A stretch of DNA of 24,866 bases from a virus. Under the pieces are notes generated by a model. That model searched no databases, had not been told where the DNA came from, and worked only from the letters and a program-made list of their open reading frames with translations. Made by a program: the position numbers and the translations under genes. Location of the stretch: positions 1 through 24,866 of the IMG/VR virus record IMGVR_UViG_3300007236_000054; one strand, given 5' to 3'. How positions within the stretch are numbered: the stretch's first letter is position 1; every line of letters starts with the position of its first letter. Positions 1 through 6,389 of this stretch are shown here, piece after piece.

Positions 1-203
1 ATTGGAAAATAAAATTTTCGACCAGGTACAGCAACAGCTATACCAACGACTTCACCTAAACCAATAACAGCACCTGATCCTCTTGTTTTTAATTCTGGAT
101 CTCTTGTCTCTAAGTCAATTGCAATCTCATCGTAAGATCTTAGATCTGGGTATTCTTCTGGTTCAATCCACTCTGTTTGTGCTTCAAATCTTGGTATGAT
201 CAT
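1..203 (-). CDS. Family A DNA polymerase, N-terminal fragment (runs off window edge)
   Basis: Only the first 67 codons are in the window; the gene continues past base 1. They contain IAIDLETRDP with D30 and E32, the DxE of exonuclease motif I in the 3'-5' proofreading domain of PolA/T7-type polymerases, followed by GLGEVVGIAVAVPG and an aromatic KFYFP stretch typical of the second strand of that fold. The likely role is replicative phage DNA polymerase. The ATG at 203-201 is the only good start and lies inside the end of the methyltransferase gene, giving a 20-nt overlap and suggesting translational coupling. No strong Shine-Dalgarno is visible before it (only AAGAAAG). The polymerase domain is outside the window, so a stand-alone DnaQ-like exonuclease is not strictly excluded, but the position at the end of a primase-helicase operon favours the polymerase. 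Confidence 0.75.
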   Translation of the reverse strand, partial: MIIPRFEAQTEWIEPEEYPDLRSYDEIAIDLETRDPELKTRGSGAVIGLGEVVGIAVAVPGRKFYFP

Positions 204-1623
204 ATAAAACTTTCTTTATTGCTAATCCTATTTCTCTTGCTATTTGAGGAACTATTGCGTTACCTAAAGTTTTTATTCTGTTTGCTCTGTCTTTGTCCAA
301 TCCATAGGAAATCCCATTAGGAACTCCACAAACGTTGGATTCAATTTGCCACCAGGTTTGTTTTTGTCCATCCGTATTATGTCCCCAATTATCGACGATC
401 TGTTCTTTTGACTGATCGGAAACGTTACATTCTTCCCGTCGTTCGTCGTCGGACTGTAATACATCTCTTTCTCCAGATATAACATCGCGTCTGATAGTTT
501 TGCTCCGAATGTCGACTCGGGTTTGTTCTTCTTCCTCAGAATAAAACCTCCAGACTTTGTCCTCTCCACTCTCTCCGATTGTTCTCCACCCTCTTCGCAT
601 CCCACTGTTGGTGTTGGAAACATCTTCACTGCTGCTGTTAGATTGTGTTGAGCTGCTGCTTTGATTCCTTTCCTCTTGATCAATGTTTCTGGATTCTCCT
701 GTCCCGATGATCTCGGTGTTGGATACATTCTCTTCTCTTCCTCTTCCTTCTGCACTGCGTGACGAAGTGCGAACTGAAGATTGATTCCCTTCTCCTCTTT
801 CTTTTGTTTTGCTCTCTTCTTCCAAGCTTCTAATGTTTCCGATTGATTTGCTAGATGATCTGATCTCTGTGGTGTTGGATACATCCTTTTCTCTTGATCT
901 GCTGCTATTCGTTGACCTAAACTGTGTCCCCGAGTCTTGCCCACTGAAGGTGGTACTTTGTTTACTGAGTCCTTCCAATCCCTTGCGTTCGGTGTTGGAT
1001 ACATCTTCATCGTTTCTGAATCCACTTGTTCTCTCAGATTGGATGGTTTGGTTCTGCCCTTCCTGTGTCCCTGCTGTAGTTTCAGTGTTCCTTCTTTCGA
1101 TCTTGGAGGTAAGTAATCCATTGTGTTCGGAGTGGCCCACAATCCAGACTCTGTACCTTTGGTGCCAAGCACCGATGCCTGAAGCTGGAATAAGGAAACA
1201 TTGGACTTCGAAACCTTCACTTTCCAAGTCGTCTTGCACCTGTCTGAGTACCATGCCGTTTTGGATGTTAATAATTCCTTGCACATTCTCCCCAATAACG
1301 AATTGGGGTTTGATTTGTTTAATGAGTCTAAACATTTCTGGCCAGAGATAGCGGTCGTCATCTGTTCCTTTTCTTTTACCTGCGACTGACATTGGTTGGC
1401 AGGGGAACCCTCCCACAACGACATCTGCGTCTCCTTCTTTTCCTTCGACATTTTTTATATCCTCCTCTATTGGTATGTTAGGAAAGTTCTTTTGTAGAAC
1501 TCTCTTGCAATATTTATCTTTTTCAACAAATTTTACAGTCTCAAATATTCCTGTAGAGTCTAAGCCTAATGCAAAGCCACCTATACCAGAAAATAAATCA
1601 AGAACTTTTAATTTTTTATTCAC
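184..1623 (-). CDS. dcm: DNA (cytosine-5) methyltransferase with a long low-complexity insert
   Basis: Transfers a methyl group from S-adenosylmethionine to C5 of cytosine in DNA; in phages this usually protects against host restriction. Motif I is VLDLFSGIGGF (8-17), motif IV GGFPCQP with nucleophile C75, motif VI ENV (112-114), motif VIII QRYRVW (155-160), and motif X RIKTLGNAIVPQ near 449-460. Between VIII and X, where the target recognition domain normally sits, about 260 residues are low-complexity Ser/Thr/Asn/Arg/Glu with VSNT repeated near 208, 248, 300 and 334. The start is GTG at 1623, in a GTGA overlap with the DUF3310 gene stop. The 3' end overlaps the polymerase start by 20 nt. 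Most of the gene (273-1451) is also open in the +1 frame, see the embedded gene. GC is higher than in the neighbours: bases 961-1020 have 26/60 G+C against 15/60 in 1981-2040. Whether it is active and what it recognises cannot be read here. Confidence 0.9.
   Translation of the reverse strand: MNKKLKVLDLFSGIGGFALGLDSTGIFETVKFVEKDKYCKRVLQKNFPNIPIEEDIKNVEGKEGDADVVVGGFPCQPMSVAGKRKGTDDDRYLWPEMFRLIKQIKPQFVIGENVQGIINIQNGMVLRQVQDDLESEGFEVQCFLIPASGIGAWHQRYRVWIVGHSEHNGLLTSKIERRNTETTAGTQEGQNQTIQSERTSGFRNDEDVSNTERKGLEGLSKQSTTFSGQDSGTQFRSTNSSRSREKDVSNTTEIRSSSKSIGNIRSLEEESKTKERGEGNQSSVRTSSRSAEGRGREENVSNTEIIGTGESRNIDQEERNQSSSSTQSNSSSEDVSNTNSGMRRGWRTIGESGEDKVWRFYSEEEEQTRVDIRSKTIRRDVISGERDVLQSDDERREECNVSDQSKEQIVDNWGHNTDGQKQTWWQIESNVCGVPNGISYGLDKDRANRIKTLGNAIVPQIAREIGLAIKKVLYDHTKI
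273..1451 (-). CDS. Embedded overlapping gene inside the methyltransferase (+1 frame), [MYWF]xTP-repeat protein
   Basis: A 392-codon frame lies wholly inside the methyltransferase gene on the same strand, shifted +1. Support for expression: AGGAGG at 1466-1461, 9 nt before the ATG at 1451, and no stop for 392 codons in an AT-rich genome. The product shows LWATP (104-108), MYPTP (150-154, 190-194, 242-246), MFPTP (278-282) and MYYSP (330-334), each followed by a polar 30-50 residue segment, then LNPTFVEFLMGFPMDWT (370-386). The N-terminal part includes MSLWEGSPA (10-18) and a Trp/Cys-containing segment (67-76). From memory, uncharacterised phage proteins with repeated L/M-aromatic-PTP and a terminal LNPxFVExLMGxP block are common, and some are encoded in this same way over cytosine methyltransferases; I could not verify this. 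No catalytic motif is recognised, so no function is assigned. A conserved artefact of methyltransferase coding remains possible. Confidence 0.6.
   Translation of the reverse strand: MSKEKKETQMSLWEGSPANQCQSQVKEKEQMTTAISGQKCLDSLNKSNPNSLLGRMCKELLTSKTAWYSDRCKTTWKVKVSKSNVSLFQLQASVLGTKGTESGLWATPNTMDYLPPRSKEGTLKLQQGHRKGRTKPSNLREQVDSETMKMYPTPNARDWKDSVNKVPPSVGKTRGHSLGQRIAADQEKRMYPTPQRSDHLANQSETLEAWKKRAKQKKEEKGINLQFALRHAVQKEEEEKRMYPTPRSSGQENPETLIKRKGIKAAAQHNLTAAVKMFPTPTVGCEEGGEQSERVERTKSGGFILRKKNKPESTFGAKLSDAMLYLEKEMYYSPTTNDGKNVTFPISQKNRSSIIGDIIRMDKNKPGGKLNPTFVEFLMGFPMDWTKTEQTE
610..1005 (-). repeat. Dispersed 15-bp repeat within the dual-coding region
   Basis: The plus-strand word GGTGTTGGATACATC occurs exactly at 871-885 and 991-1005, with one change at 715-729 (last base) and one at 610-624 (GGAAACATC). 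Degenerate relatives lie near 451-464 and 1121-1140. On the coding strand the same word reads DVSNT in the methyltransferase frame and MYPTP in the embedded frame. Spacing is irregular (about 105-160 bp), so this is a coding repeat and not a CRISPR array. Confidence 0.7.
1461..1466 (-). promoter_or_regulatory. Shine-Dalgarno of the embedded gene
   Basis: Perfect AGGAGG on the minus strand, nine bases (ATATAAAAA) before the ATG at 1451. In the methyltransferase frame it falls within the codons for IEEDIKN. It is one of the strongest ribosome binding sites in the window, stronger than that of the surrounding GTG-started methyltransferase, and it decides the start of the embedded frame. Confidence 0.6.
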
Positions 1624-1880
1624 GAATAATCTCTTTCTAATATCATTTCAAGATAATGAATTGCTTTTTGAATATCTTTTTCTTTTCCTTTTGATTGATG
1701 TCTACAAATATATTTTATAGCATTGCCCTCAGCAAATAATAATTTGTTTTCATTAATAAATTCTGCAGGTTGAATTTTCATTTTAGAATAATGTTTTCCA
1801 TCTACCTGCTTGTTTAATGAGTCGTATATAATTCTTTCAGAAGTTTCATTTATTATCTTAAATGTATCTTTATTTTTCAT
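1620..1880 (-). CDS. DUF3310 family small phage protein
   Basis: The 86-residue product carries the DUF3310 core: HYSKMKIQPAEFI (30-42), then LFAEGNAIKYICRH (48-61) and KGKEKDIQKAIHYLEMIL. In known phages this domain appears alone or fused near nucleotide-metabolism genes and is sometimes labelled nucleotide kinase, but I know of no demonstrated activity, so the function is left open. The ATG at 1880 overlaps the helicase stop as ATGA, and its stop overlaps the methyltransferase GTG start as GTGA, so it is coupled on both sides within the replication operon. The N-terminal ~28 residues are polar and not part of the recognisable core. Confidence 0.8.
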   Translation of the reverse strand: MKNKDTFKIINETSERIIYDSLNKQVDGKHYSKMKIQPAEFINENKLLFAEGNAIKYICRHQSKGKEKDIQKAIHYLEMILERDYS

Positions 1881-3310
1881 AAATAATAACCATACCTTTC
1901 TATTTTTGCTCTCATCAAGTATAAATTTCTTTTGCTACGTGTTACTCCCACATACCATACTCTATGTTCTTCATCTCTTTTTTTACTACTTTTTACCACA
2001 GCTTCTCTTATTTTTCTAGCATTATCTAATAACAACAAAACATTCTCTGATTCACCACCTTTTGCTGCATGAATCGTAGATATTTTTATTCTGGGTTCTT
2101 CATTTAAATTTTCTTTATTTGAAAGTAATAATCTTATATAATTCTTTTCTTCATTATTAGCTTTATCAAAAGCCTCATACCAAGGTAACAATTCATTCCA
2201 ATTATTATCTAACATATAATCTTCAACATCATCTACCTGTGTAGAATCTAGTTCTTGTCCTTCAGACCATCTTGAATAATAAACAGCTGCTTTATATAAT
2301 TTTGAATTAAAACTTTTGATATATTTGTTTTCAAAATATAAACCTTTAAGTCTAAGTTCTTTTGCAATCTTAATAGATTTATCAATTGTTCTAGTAAGTA
2401 TTAACCAGTTATCTTTATAGAGATCTACATTATCTATATTATTAATTGTTATGCAGTTTCCCTCTTCATTTTTTGGATGATAATCTTTAATTGCTCGTAA
2501 GCCTTCTATTCTACTTACAATAATATTAGATATATCTTGAACTTTTATTGGCACCCTTCTTGATTTTTTTAAAACTACTTCTGTTGCAGGTTCTTGTATA
2601 AATCTATCTACATCCGCTCCTGCCCAAGCGTAGATTGCTTGATCATCATCTCCCGCAAGGTACATATCTTTTGTATTTGATTTTAAAATATCAAACATTT
2701 GCCATTGTATTGGAGATAGATCTTGAGCTTCATCAATAAATACTACATCAAATTGAGGACATAAATGTTTCTTTTGTATGAACTGATGAATCATATCTGT
2801 AAAATCTATTAAGGTATTATTTTTTTTGTATTTTAAATAATTAAGTGCAACATGTTTTAATATGTTAGGTCTTATATCTTTACCATATTCACCGGTACAA
2901 TATTCATCCCAAACTTCTATGTCTTTTTCTCTAGCCTTGGTTATAATTTGAAAGTATTCATTGTCACAAGTTAGATAAGGTGAAGAGTCTAGATCTCTTT
3001 TTGCTTTTACACTAATGCTTAATATTTTACCTAAATCATCATAATGATAATCTTGCATAACATTTTCTTCTTTTAAACCTAATGTATGAAAAGCTAATGA
3101 ATGCAGTGTTTGAAAATATTTTAAATCTTTTTTTTGAAACTGTTTATTTTTATTTAACATTCTTTCTTTAGCTTCAATAGCTGCCTTTTTAGTAAAAGCA
3201 AAGTACCCTATTCTTTCTATTGGTGTGCCTATTCTAATATAAGCTAATGCTCTCCTAATTAATTTTTCTGTTTTACCTGTACCTGGAGGACCGTAAAATT
3301 TTTTTATCAT
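1877..3310 (-). CDS. UvrD/Rep-like superfamily 1A DNA helicase
   Basis: ATP-dependent single-strand DNA translocase/helicase, probably working with the primase and polymerase of this operon. Visible motifs in order: Walker A GPPGTGKT (7-14), motif Ia region GYFAFTKKAAIEAKER (35-50), Walker B VVFIDEAQDLSPIQW (189-203), motif III AGDDDQAIYAWAGAD (219-233), motif IV KKSRRVPIKV (248-257), motif V STIHAAKGGESENVLLL (near 413-429), and motif VI VWYVGVTRSKRNLYLM (near 455-470). At 477 residues it is much shorter than bacterial UvrD (about 720), so the 1B/2B subdomains must be reduced, as in many phage versions. The ATG at 3310 overlaps the primase stop as ATGA. All catalytic motifs look intact. Confidence 0.93.
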   Translation of the reverse strand: MIKKFYGPPGTGKTEKLIRRALAYIRIGTPIERIGYFAFTKKAAIEAKERMLNKNKQFQKKDLKYFQTLHSLAFHTLGLKEENVMQDYHYDDLGKILSISVKAKRDLDSSPYLTCDNEYFQIITKAREKDIEVWDEYCTGEYGKDIRPNILKHVALNYLKYKKNNTLIDFTDMIHQFIQKKHLCPQFDVVFIDEAQDLSPIQWQMFDILKSNTKDMYLAGDDDQAIYAWAGADVDRFIQEPATEVVLKKSRRVPIKVQDISNIIVSRIEGLRAIKDYHPKNEEGNCITINNIDNVDLYKDNWLILTRTIDKSIKIAKELRLKGLYFENKYIKSFNSKLYKAAVYYSRWSEGQELDSTQVDDVEDYMLDNNWNELLPWYEAFDKANNEEKNYIRLLLSNKENLNEEPRIKISTIHAAKGGESENVLLLLDNARKIREAVVKSSKKRDEEHRVWYVGVTRSKRNLYLMRAKIERYGYYL

Positions 3311-4941
3311 AGAATATTATCTTTTTCTTGCATTGGCATTTCTTCTGCATCCTCTTCTTCTCTTTCAAAGAAAGTCATAGGAATTTTTACACAACGAATT
3401 GGATTGTGTGATTTTTTATCTGTATCTTTTTTAGGATATCTTTTTAAATGACCTAACTCTGATTTAAATTCTTCTATTAACATTCTACCAGTCTTTTCAA
3501 ATTTCATTTTCCATTCTTTATTTTTTAAATAATTAAAAAAAACATCCATAGTAAAATATGCAAATCCATCTTCTTTTAAAATAGATCCACTACCAAATGA
3601 AGTTGCACTTACTGCAGGTACACCATTAATATGTTCTTCTAAATATTTATGTAACAATTCTTTAGGAGAAGTACCTAAAGGTGGTGGTTGTACTGTCTCT
3701 GTTTCTTTTAAATTTTCTATAATAGTTTGAAACTCATCTTGTTTTATTCTTGGTGGAGCAATAGGTGTATGTGCACCAATCAGTCTTCTACATTTTTCCA
3801 TGTCCATTAAATAATTTATGTCTCTAGCTACAACTTGTTTACTCATTTCCCCATCTTGTTTATCGTTAAAATTTACAGTAAATCTAAATTCTGGTTCAGG
3901 TTGATAATCTATTCTAATTAAAGCGGACAGCTGCGGAAACTTCTTTTGTTTATCTGACATATAACCAAATTGTCTTTTTGCACATTCAGATTTAATACAA
4001 AAATTTCTTATTGGATCTTGATCACATAAATGTCCTGCAGTTGGTTTACGCCAAGATTTTATTTTATCTAATACTTTTTTATCTCCCCACTCTTCATCAT
4101 ATAAAATATATTTTCTTGCACCTTCTAAAACTCTTTTTTCCCAAAGATCTGGGTATTTCTTTTTACAAAACACCATGTAATTAAATAAGAATCTATCTCT
4201 TTCATCGGGTAGTTTGTTACTATCATCTATTGTTTTTGATATTGCTTGCAAACATGGTGGACCATCTGCAAATTCTTCTGCACCACCTGTAAGAATTTTA
4301 CTAATGTGTGCATCAATAAATTCATTTAATTCTTTTTCTGTTTTTAAATTAGCATCAACAACTTTGATATATTGATCAAAAGTAAATTCTGTGCCATCTA
4401 AATTTAATGCAACTCGTTCATTTTTATTATAGTATGGTAGGTTAATAAAATTACCATTTGTAAAACTACCATCTGGTCCTGTTCCAAGTTCCGTTTGCTT
4501 TGGATATATTTCTGTTGTTGGATTTAATTCTAATGTATATAATAGTTTGTCTAAAAAATTTCTTAAAAAACTAGCTTTGACTTTTTCTTTTGTATGAATG
4601 TATAAATGAAGTCCGCCACTTTTTGATTTAACTGGTATGACAGGTAAATTATTCTTTTCTATAATCTCTAAATATTTTCTTGGACTAAAATCTTGATAAG
4701 CTTTGGAGTCTATATCAATTGCACCAAAACTAACAAAACCATTGTCATCACAAGGCTGTATGCCAATAGATTTCTCACCCTTAAGATGTTGTAGATAATC
4801 CGTTGATGTTAGTTGTTTACCTGCCCAACCGTGTTTTACTTTAAACTTACCTGTTGTTGAATCTTTGTAACCATTACTAACTTCTGCGTATCCATAATCT
4901 CTTTTTAAACCGTCAAATATCTGTACAAATTTCTGTTCCAT
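3307..4941 (-). CDS. Archaeo-eukaryotic-type (AEP, TOTE-like) DNA primase/primase-polymerase
   Basis: Likely makes primers for phage replication. The N-terminal AEP catalytic fold shows motif I FGAIDID (72-78, acids D76 and D78), motif II KSKSGGLHLYIH (105-116, H112) and EIYPKQ (144-149) followed by NGNFINLPYYNK; this order resembles the primase domain of the TOTE group. A downstream region has GPPCLQ (C230) and later LCDQDPIRNFCIKSEC (C306, C315, C320), four cysteines that could bind zinc or an iron-sulfur cluster as in PriL/PriCT-like regions (inference). The C-terminal ~200 residues end in an acidic tail with no helicase motif. I use the ATG at 4941; the frame is open upstream to a TTG at 4986, which would add a basic, Trp-rich 15-residue leader (WKREWKR) and is less convincing. 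Neither start has an obvious Shine-Dalgarno. The stop overlaps the helicase ATG (ATGA). Confidence 0.82.
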   Translation of the reverse strand: MEQKFVQIFDGLKRDYGYAEVSNGYKDSTTGKFKVKHGWAGKQLTSTDYLQHLKGEKSIGIQPCDDNGFVSFGAIDIDSKAYQDFSPRKYLEIIEKNNLPVIPVKSKSGGLHLYIHTKEKVKASFLRNFLDKLLYTLELNPTTEIYPKQTELGTGPDGSFTNGNFINLPYYNKNERVALNLDGTEFTFDQYIKVVDANLKTEKELNEFIDAHISKILTGGAEEFADGPPCLQAISKTIDDSNKLPDERDRFLFNYMVFCKKKYPDLWEKRVLEGARKYILYDEEWGDKKVLDKIKSWRKPTAGHLCDQDPIRNFCIKSECAKRQFGYMSDKQKKFPQLSALIRIDYQPEPEFRFTVNFNDKQDGEMSKQVVARDINYLMDMEKCRRLIGAHTPIAPPRIKQDEFQTIIENLKETETVQPPPLGTSPKELLHKYLEEHINGVPAVSATSFGSGSILKEDGFAYFTMDVFFNYLKNKEWKMKFEKTGRMLIEEFKSELGHLKRYPKKDTDKKSHNPIRCVKIPMTFFEREEEDAEEMPMQEKDNIL

Positions 4942-4954
4942 GCGAATTTTTGAT

Positions 4955-4982
4955 GGGCGCTTCCACTCTCGCTTCCACGCCC
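4955..4982. repeat. GC-rich tandem 9-mer with a short inverted end in the pre-primase gap
   Basis: The 57-base gap between the primase ATG (4941) and the preceding stop (4999) contains the plus-strand 9-mer CGCTTCCAC twice (4958-4966 and 4970-4978, 12-nt period). Outside it GGGCG (4955-4959) and CGCCC (4978-4982) could pair as a 5-bp stem. It stands out because flanking DNA is strongly AT-rich. It might be a leader structure, a protein-binding site or part of the primase coding region if the TTG at 4986 is used; nothing decides between them. Confidence 0.5.
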
Positions 4983-4998
4983 ACAACCTAGGATTCTA

Positions 4999-5769
4999 TT
5001 AGTAGTGTGCAGAATCACTTGCTGTTTGTTCTTCACCATGTTTTACTTCAACATCTCCTTTAGAGATACTTTCAGCAAAACCTTTTGCTTGATGATAAAG
5101 ATCAGCATTTTCTACGGGACCTACTTTACTAACTTCCCAACCAAACCAAGTTCCTTTATCGTTTGATTGTTGAGTAGTCTTCAATAAATACTGATGACTG
5201 AAAGAAGCTGGAGTAAACATTCCATTCTTTCCTTTGAGTTTTATGCTTTGCATCATGCTATTCCATTTTCTACTAATCTTTAATTGTGTAGATTTCATGG
5301 CAATCAAAGCAGTAGTAGGAACATTTCCTGCCACAATCACAAAGTGTTGTGCAGTCTTTTCAATATAGTTACCGTTCGATAATCTATCTTTGAAATCAGA
5401 TCCTCTAGTTGTTTTGGTCATGATGTCTGAAGAAGAAGGATAAATGTTTACTGGCGCACCAGATCCATCTTTACCTCTATCTCTCCATTCGACATACTCT
5501 AATTTGTAGTAACAAGGTATAATATTAACACCTTTATCACCATTGAAGATTTCACCTGTTACTGAATTGTATATCATTCCAGGTTCAGCACCTTCAACAT
5601 ACTTGCCATCTCTTTTGTTTACTTCTGGAGATAGTTGTCCAAGTATTTTAAGAAATGGTAACGCAAGATCTTCTTGTGTTATTTTATCCATTCCCATATT
5701 CGCATCAGCTTCAAATACATTTGTTGCTAGTGCATTTTCTTTTTTCTTGATTAGCTCTTCTTTGCTCAT
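4999..5769 (-). CDS. Phage replication-region protein, possible ssDNA-binding or recombination accessory protein
   Basis: A 256-residue soluble protein with no membrane segment. The N-terminus is charged (MSKEELIKKKENALATN), followed by LALPFLKILGQLSPEVN (36-52), AEPGMIYNSVTGEIF (61-75) and GVNIIPCYYKLEYVEWRDRG (80-99). I recall this arrangement (a lysis-independent 'PxLKILQxxSPEV...PGMxxNxVTGE...VxVIPxxYxxxxVEW' pattern) from uncharacterised phage proteins encoded beside replication genes; some are labelled single-stranded DNA-binding. The C-terminal tail is acidic and polar (VKHGEEQTASDS), as in many ssDNA-binding proteins, but that is weak evidence. It follows the 182-residue gene by 11 bases and precedes the primase, which supports a DNA-replication role. 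The start is supported by GGAG a few bases upstream (GGAGAACGAACG). Confidence 0.72.
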   Translation of the reverse strand: MSKEELIKKKENALATNVFEADANMGMDKITQEDLALPFLKILGQLSPEVNKRDGKYVEGAEPGMIYNSVTGEIFNGDKGVNIIPCYYKLEYVEWRDRGKDGSGAPVNIYPSSSDIMTKTTRGSDFKDRLSNGNYIEKTAQHFVIVAGNVPTTALIAMKSTQLKISRKWNSMMQSIKLKGKNGMFTPASFSHQYLLKTTQQSNDKGTWFGWEVSKVGPVENADLYHQAKGFAESISKGDVEVKHGEEQTASDSAHY

Positions 5770-5780
5770 CGTTCGTTCTC

Positions 5781-6329
5781 CTATTTACTTGTTATTTTAG
5801 TTCTGTTTCCTGCGAACACATTAAATAGATCCGTGGGCATCTCTTTCCCAGACTCGAGACGCTCACGAACCAATGCTTTAAGTGTCATTGGTTCAACCTT
5901 TAACTTCTGGGTCGGTTGATACCCTTGACCTTGTGCAAGGACAGCATAATCTGCTGCCTTGTTATCCTCGTTACGACCAAAGGAAACAGTAATCTCATTT
6001 TTAATAAGATCGCCTAAGCCGTTATTACGAAGCCAGTTAAATGCCTCTTCTTTTTTTGCTGCTGATATTGAGGCACCATAGACAGGTTTAACTTCAACTG
6101 AAGATCCGTCTGATAATTTTAATGTAGAAAGATTCATCTCTTGCATCATAGTTGGAATAACTTCTCCAGAGATTACTTCAATATCTTTCTTTAGTTTTTT
6201 AATTGCATCTTCTTTTTGAGAAAGATCTTTTTCCATTGCCTGAAGTTTAGTTACTTGTTCTGACAACGAAGCTGCATCATCAACTTTTGTCAATGAGTCT
6301 TGTTTATCTTGTTCAAAGTTTATATTCAT
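5781..6329 (-). CDS. Uncharacterised phage replication-region protein with N-terminal coiled coil
   Basis: 182 residues. Residues about 20-55 (LSEQVTKLQAMEKDLSQKED onwards) show the heptad-like Leu/Ile/Lys/Glu pattern of a coiled coil, followed by a compact part with LKLSDGSSVEVKPVYGASIS (71-90), an EAFNWLRNNGLGDLIKNE helix and a C-terminal PMTLKALVRERLESG segment. The pattern is familiar from uncharacterised phage proteins that sit just upstream of the preceding 256-residue type of protein; no function is known to me. AGGAG about 7 bases before the ATG (AAGGAGAAAAAATG) supports the start. It is the first gene behind a promoter-like sequence at 6359-6387 and probably heads a sub-operon with the replication genes. 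Confidence 0.75.
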   Translation of the reverse strand: MNINFEQDKQDSLTKVDDAASLSEQVTKLQAMEKDLSQKEDAIKKLKKDIEVISGEVIPTMMQEMNLSTLKLSDGSSVEVKPVYGASISAAKKEEAFNWLRNNGLGDLIKNEITVSFGRNEDNKAADYAVLAQGQGYQPTQKLKVEPMTLKALVRERLESGKEMPTDLFNVFAGNRTKITSK

Positions 6330-6358
6330 TTTTTCTCCTTTTTTATCTTTCGTATGTT

Positions 6359-6387
6359 ATTAATAGTTATATAAAATCCTATGTCAA
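6359..6387 (-). promoter_or_regulatory. Sigma70-like promoter upstream of the replication sub-operon
   Basis: On the minus strand a perfect TTGACA (6387-6382) is followed after 16-17 bases by TATTAA/ATTAAT (6365-6359). It starts three bases after the stop of the 134-residue gene and leaves a leader of about 20 bases to the AGGAG and ATG at 6329. The -35 is exact, the -10 is only 4/6, and AT-rich DNA makes chance -10 matches common. The 60-bp gap it occupies is one of the largest within this operon. Confidence 0.5.
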
Positions 6388-6389
6388 GG

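Noticed and set aside
610-1005. Possible CRISPR array from the repeated 15-bp word
   Set aside because: Repeats are too short, imperfect and irregularly spaced (about 105-160 bp), and they are explained by repeated codons in two coding frames.
809-1351. 180-codon plus-strand frame antisense to the methyltransferase
   Set aside because: Starts at a TTG without Shine-Dalgarno, its Leu/Ser-rich product is what the reverse complement of the Ser/Arg/Glu-rich minus-strand coding gives, and it contains no recognisable motif.
4942-4986. Upstream TTG start for the primase (15 extra residues)
   Set aside because: TTG without Shine-Dalgarno, and the extra segment is a GC-rich repeat rather than part of the AEP fold; ATG at 4941 preferred, though not proven.
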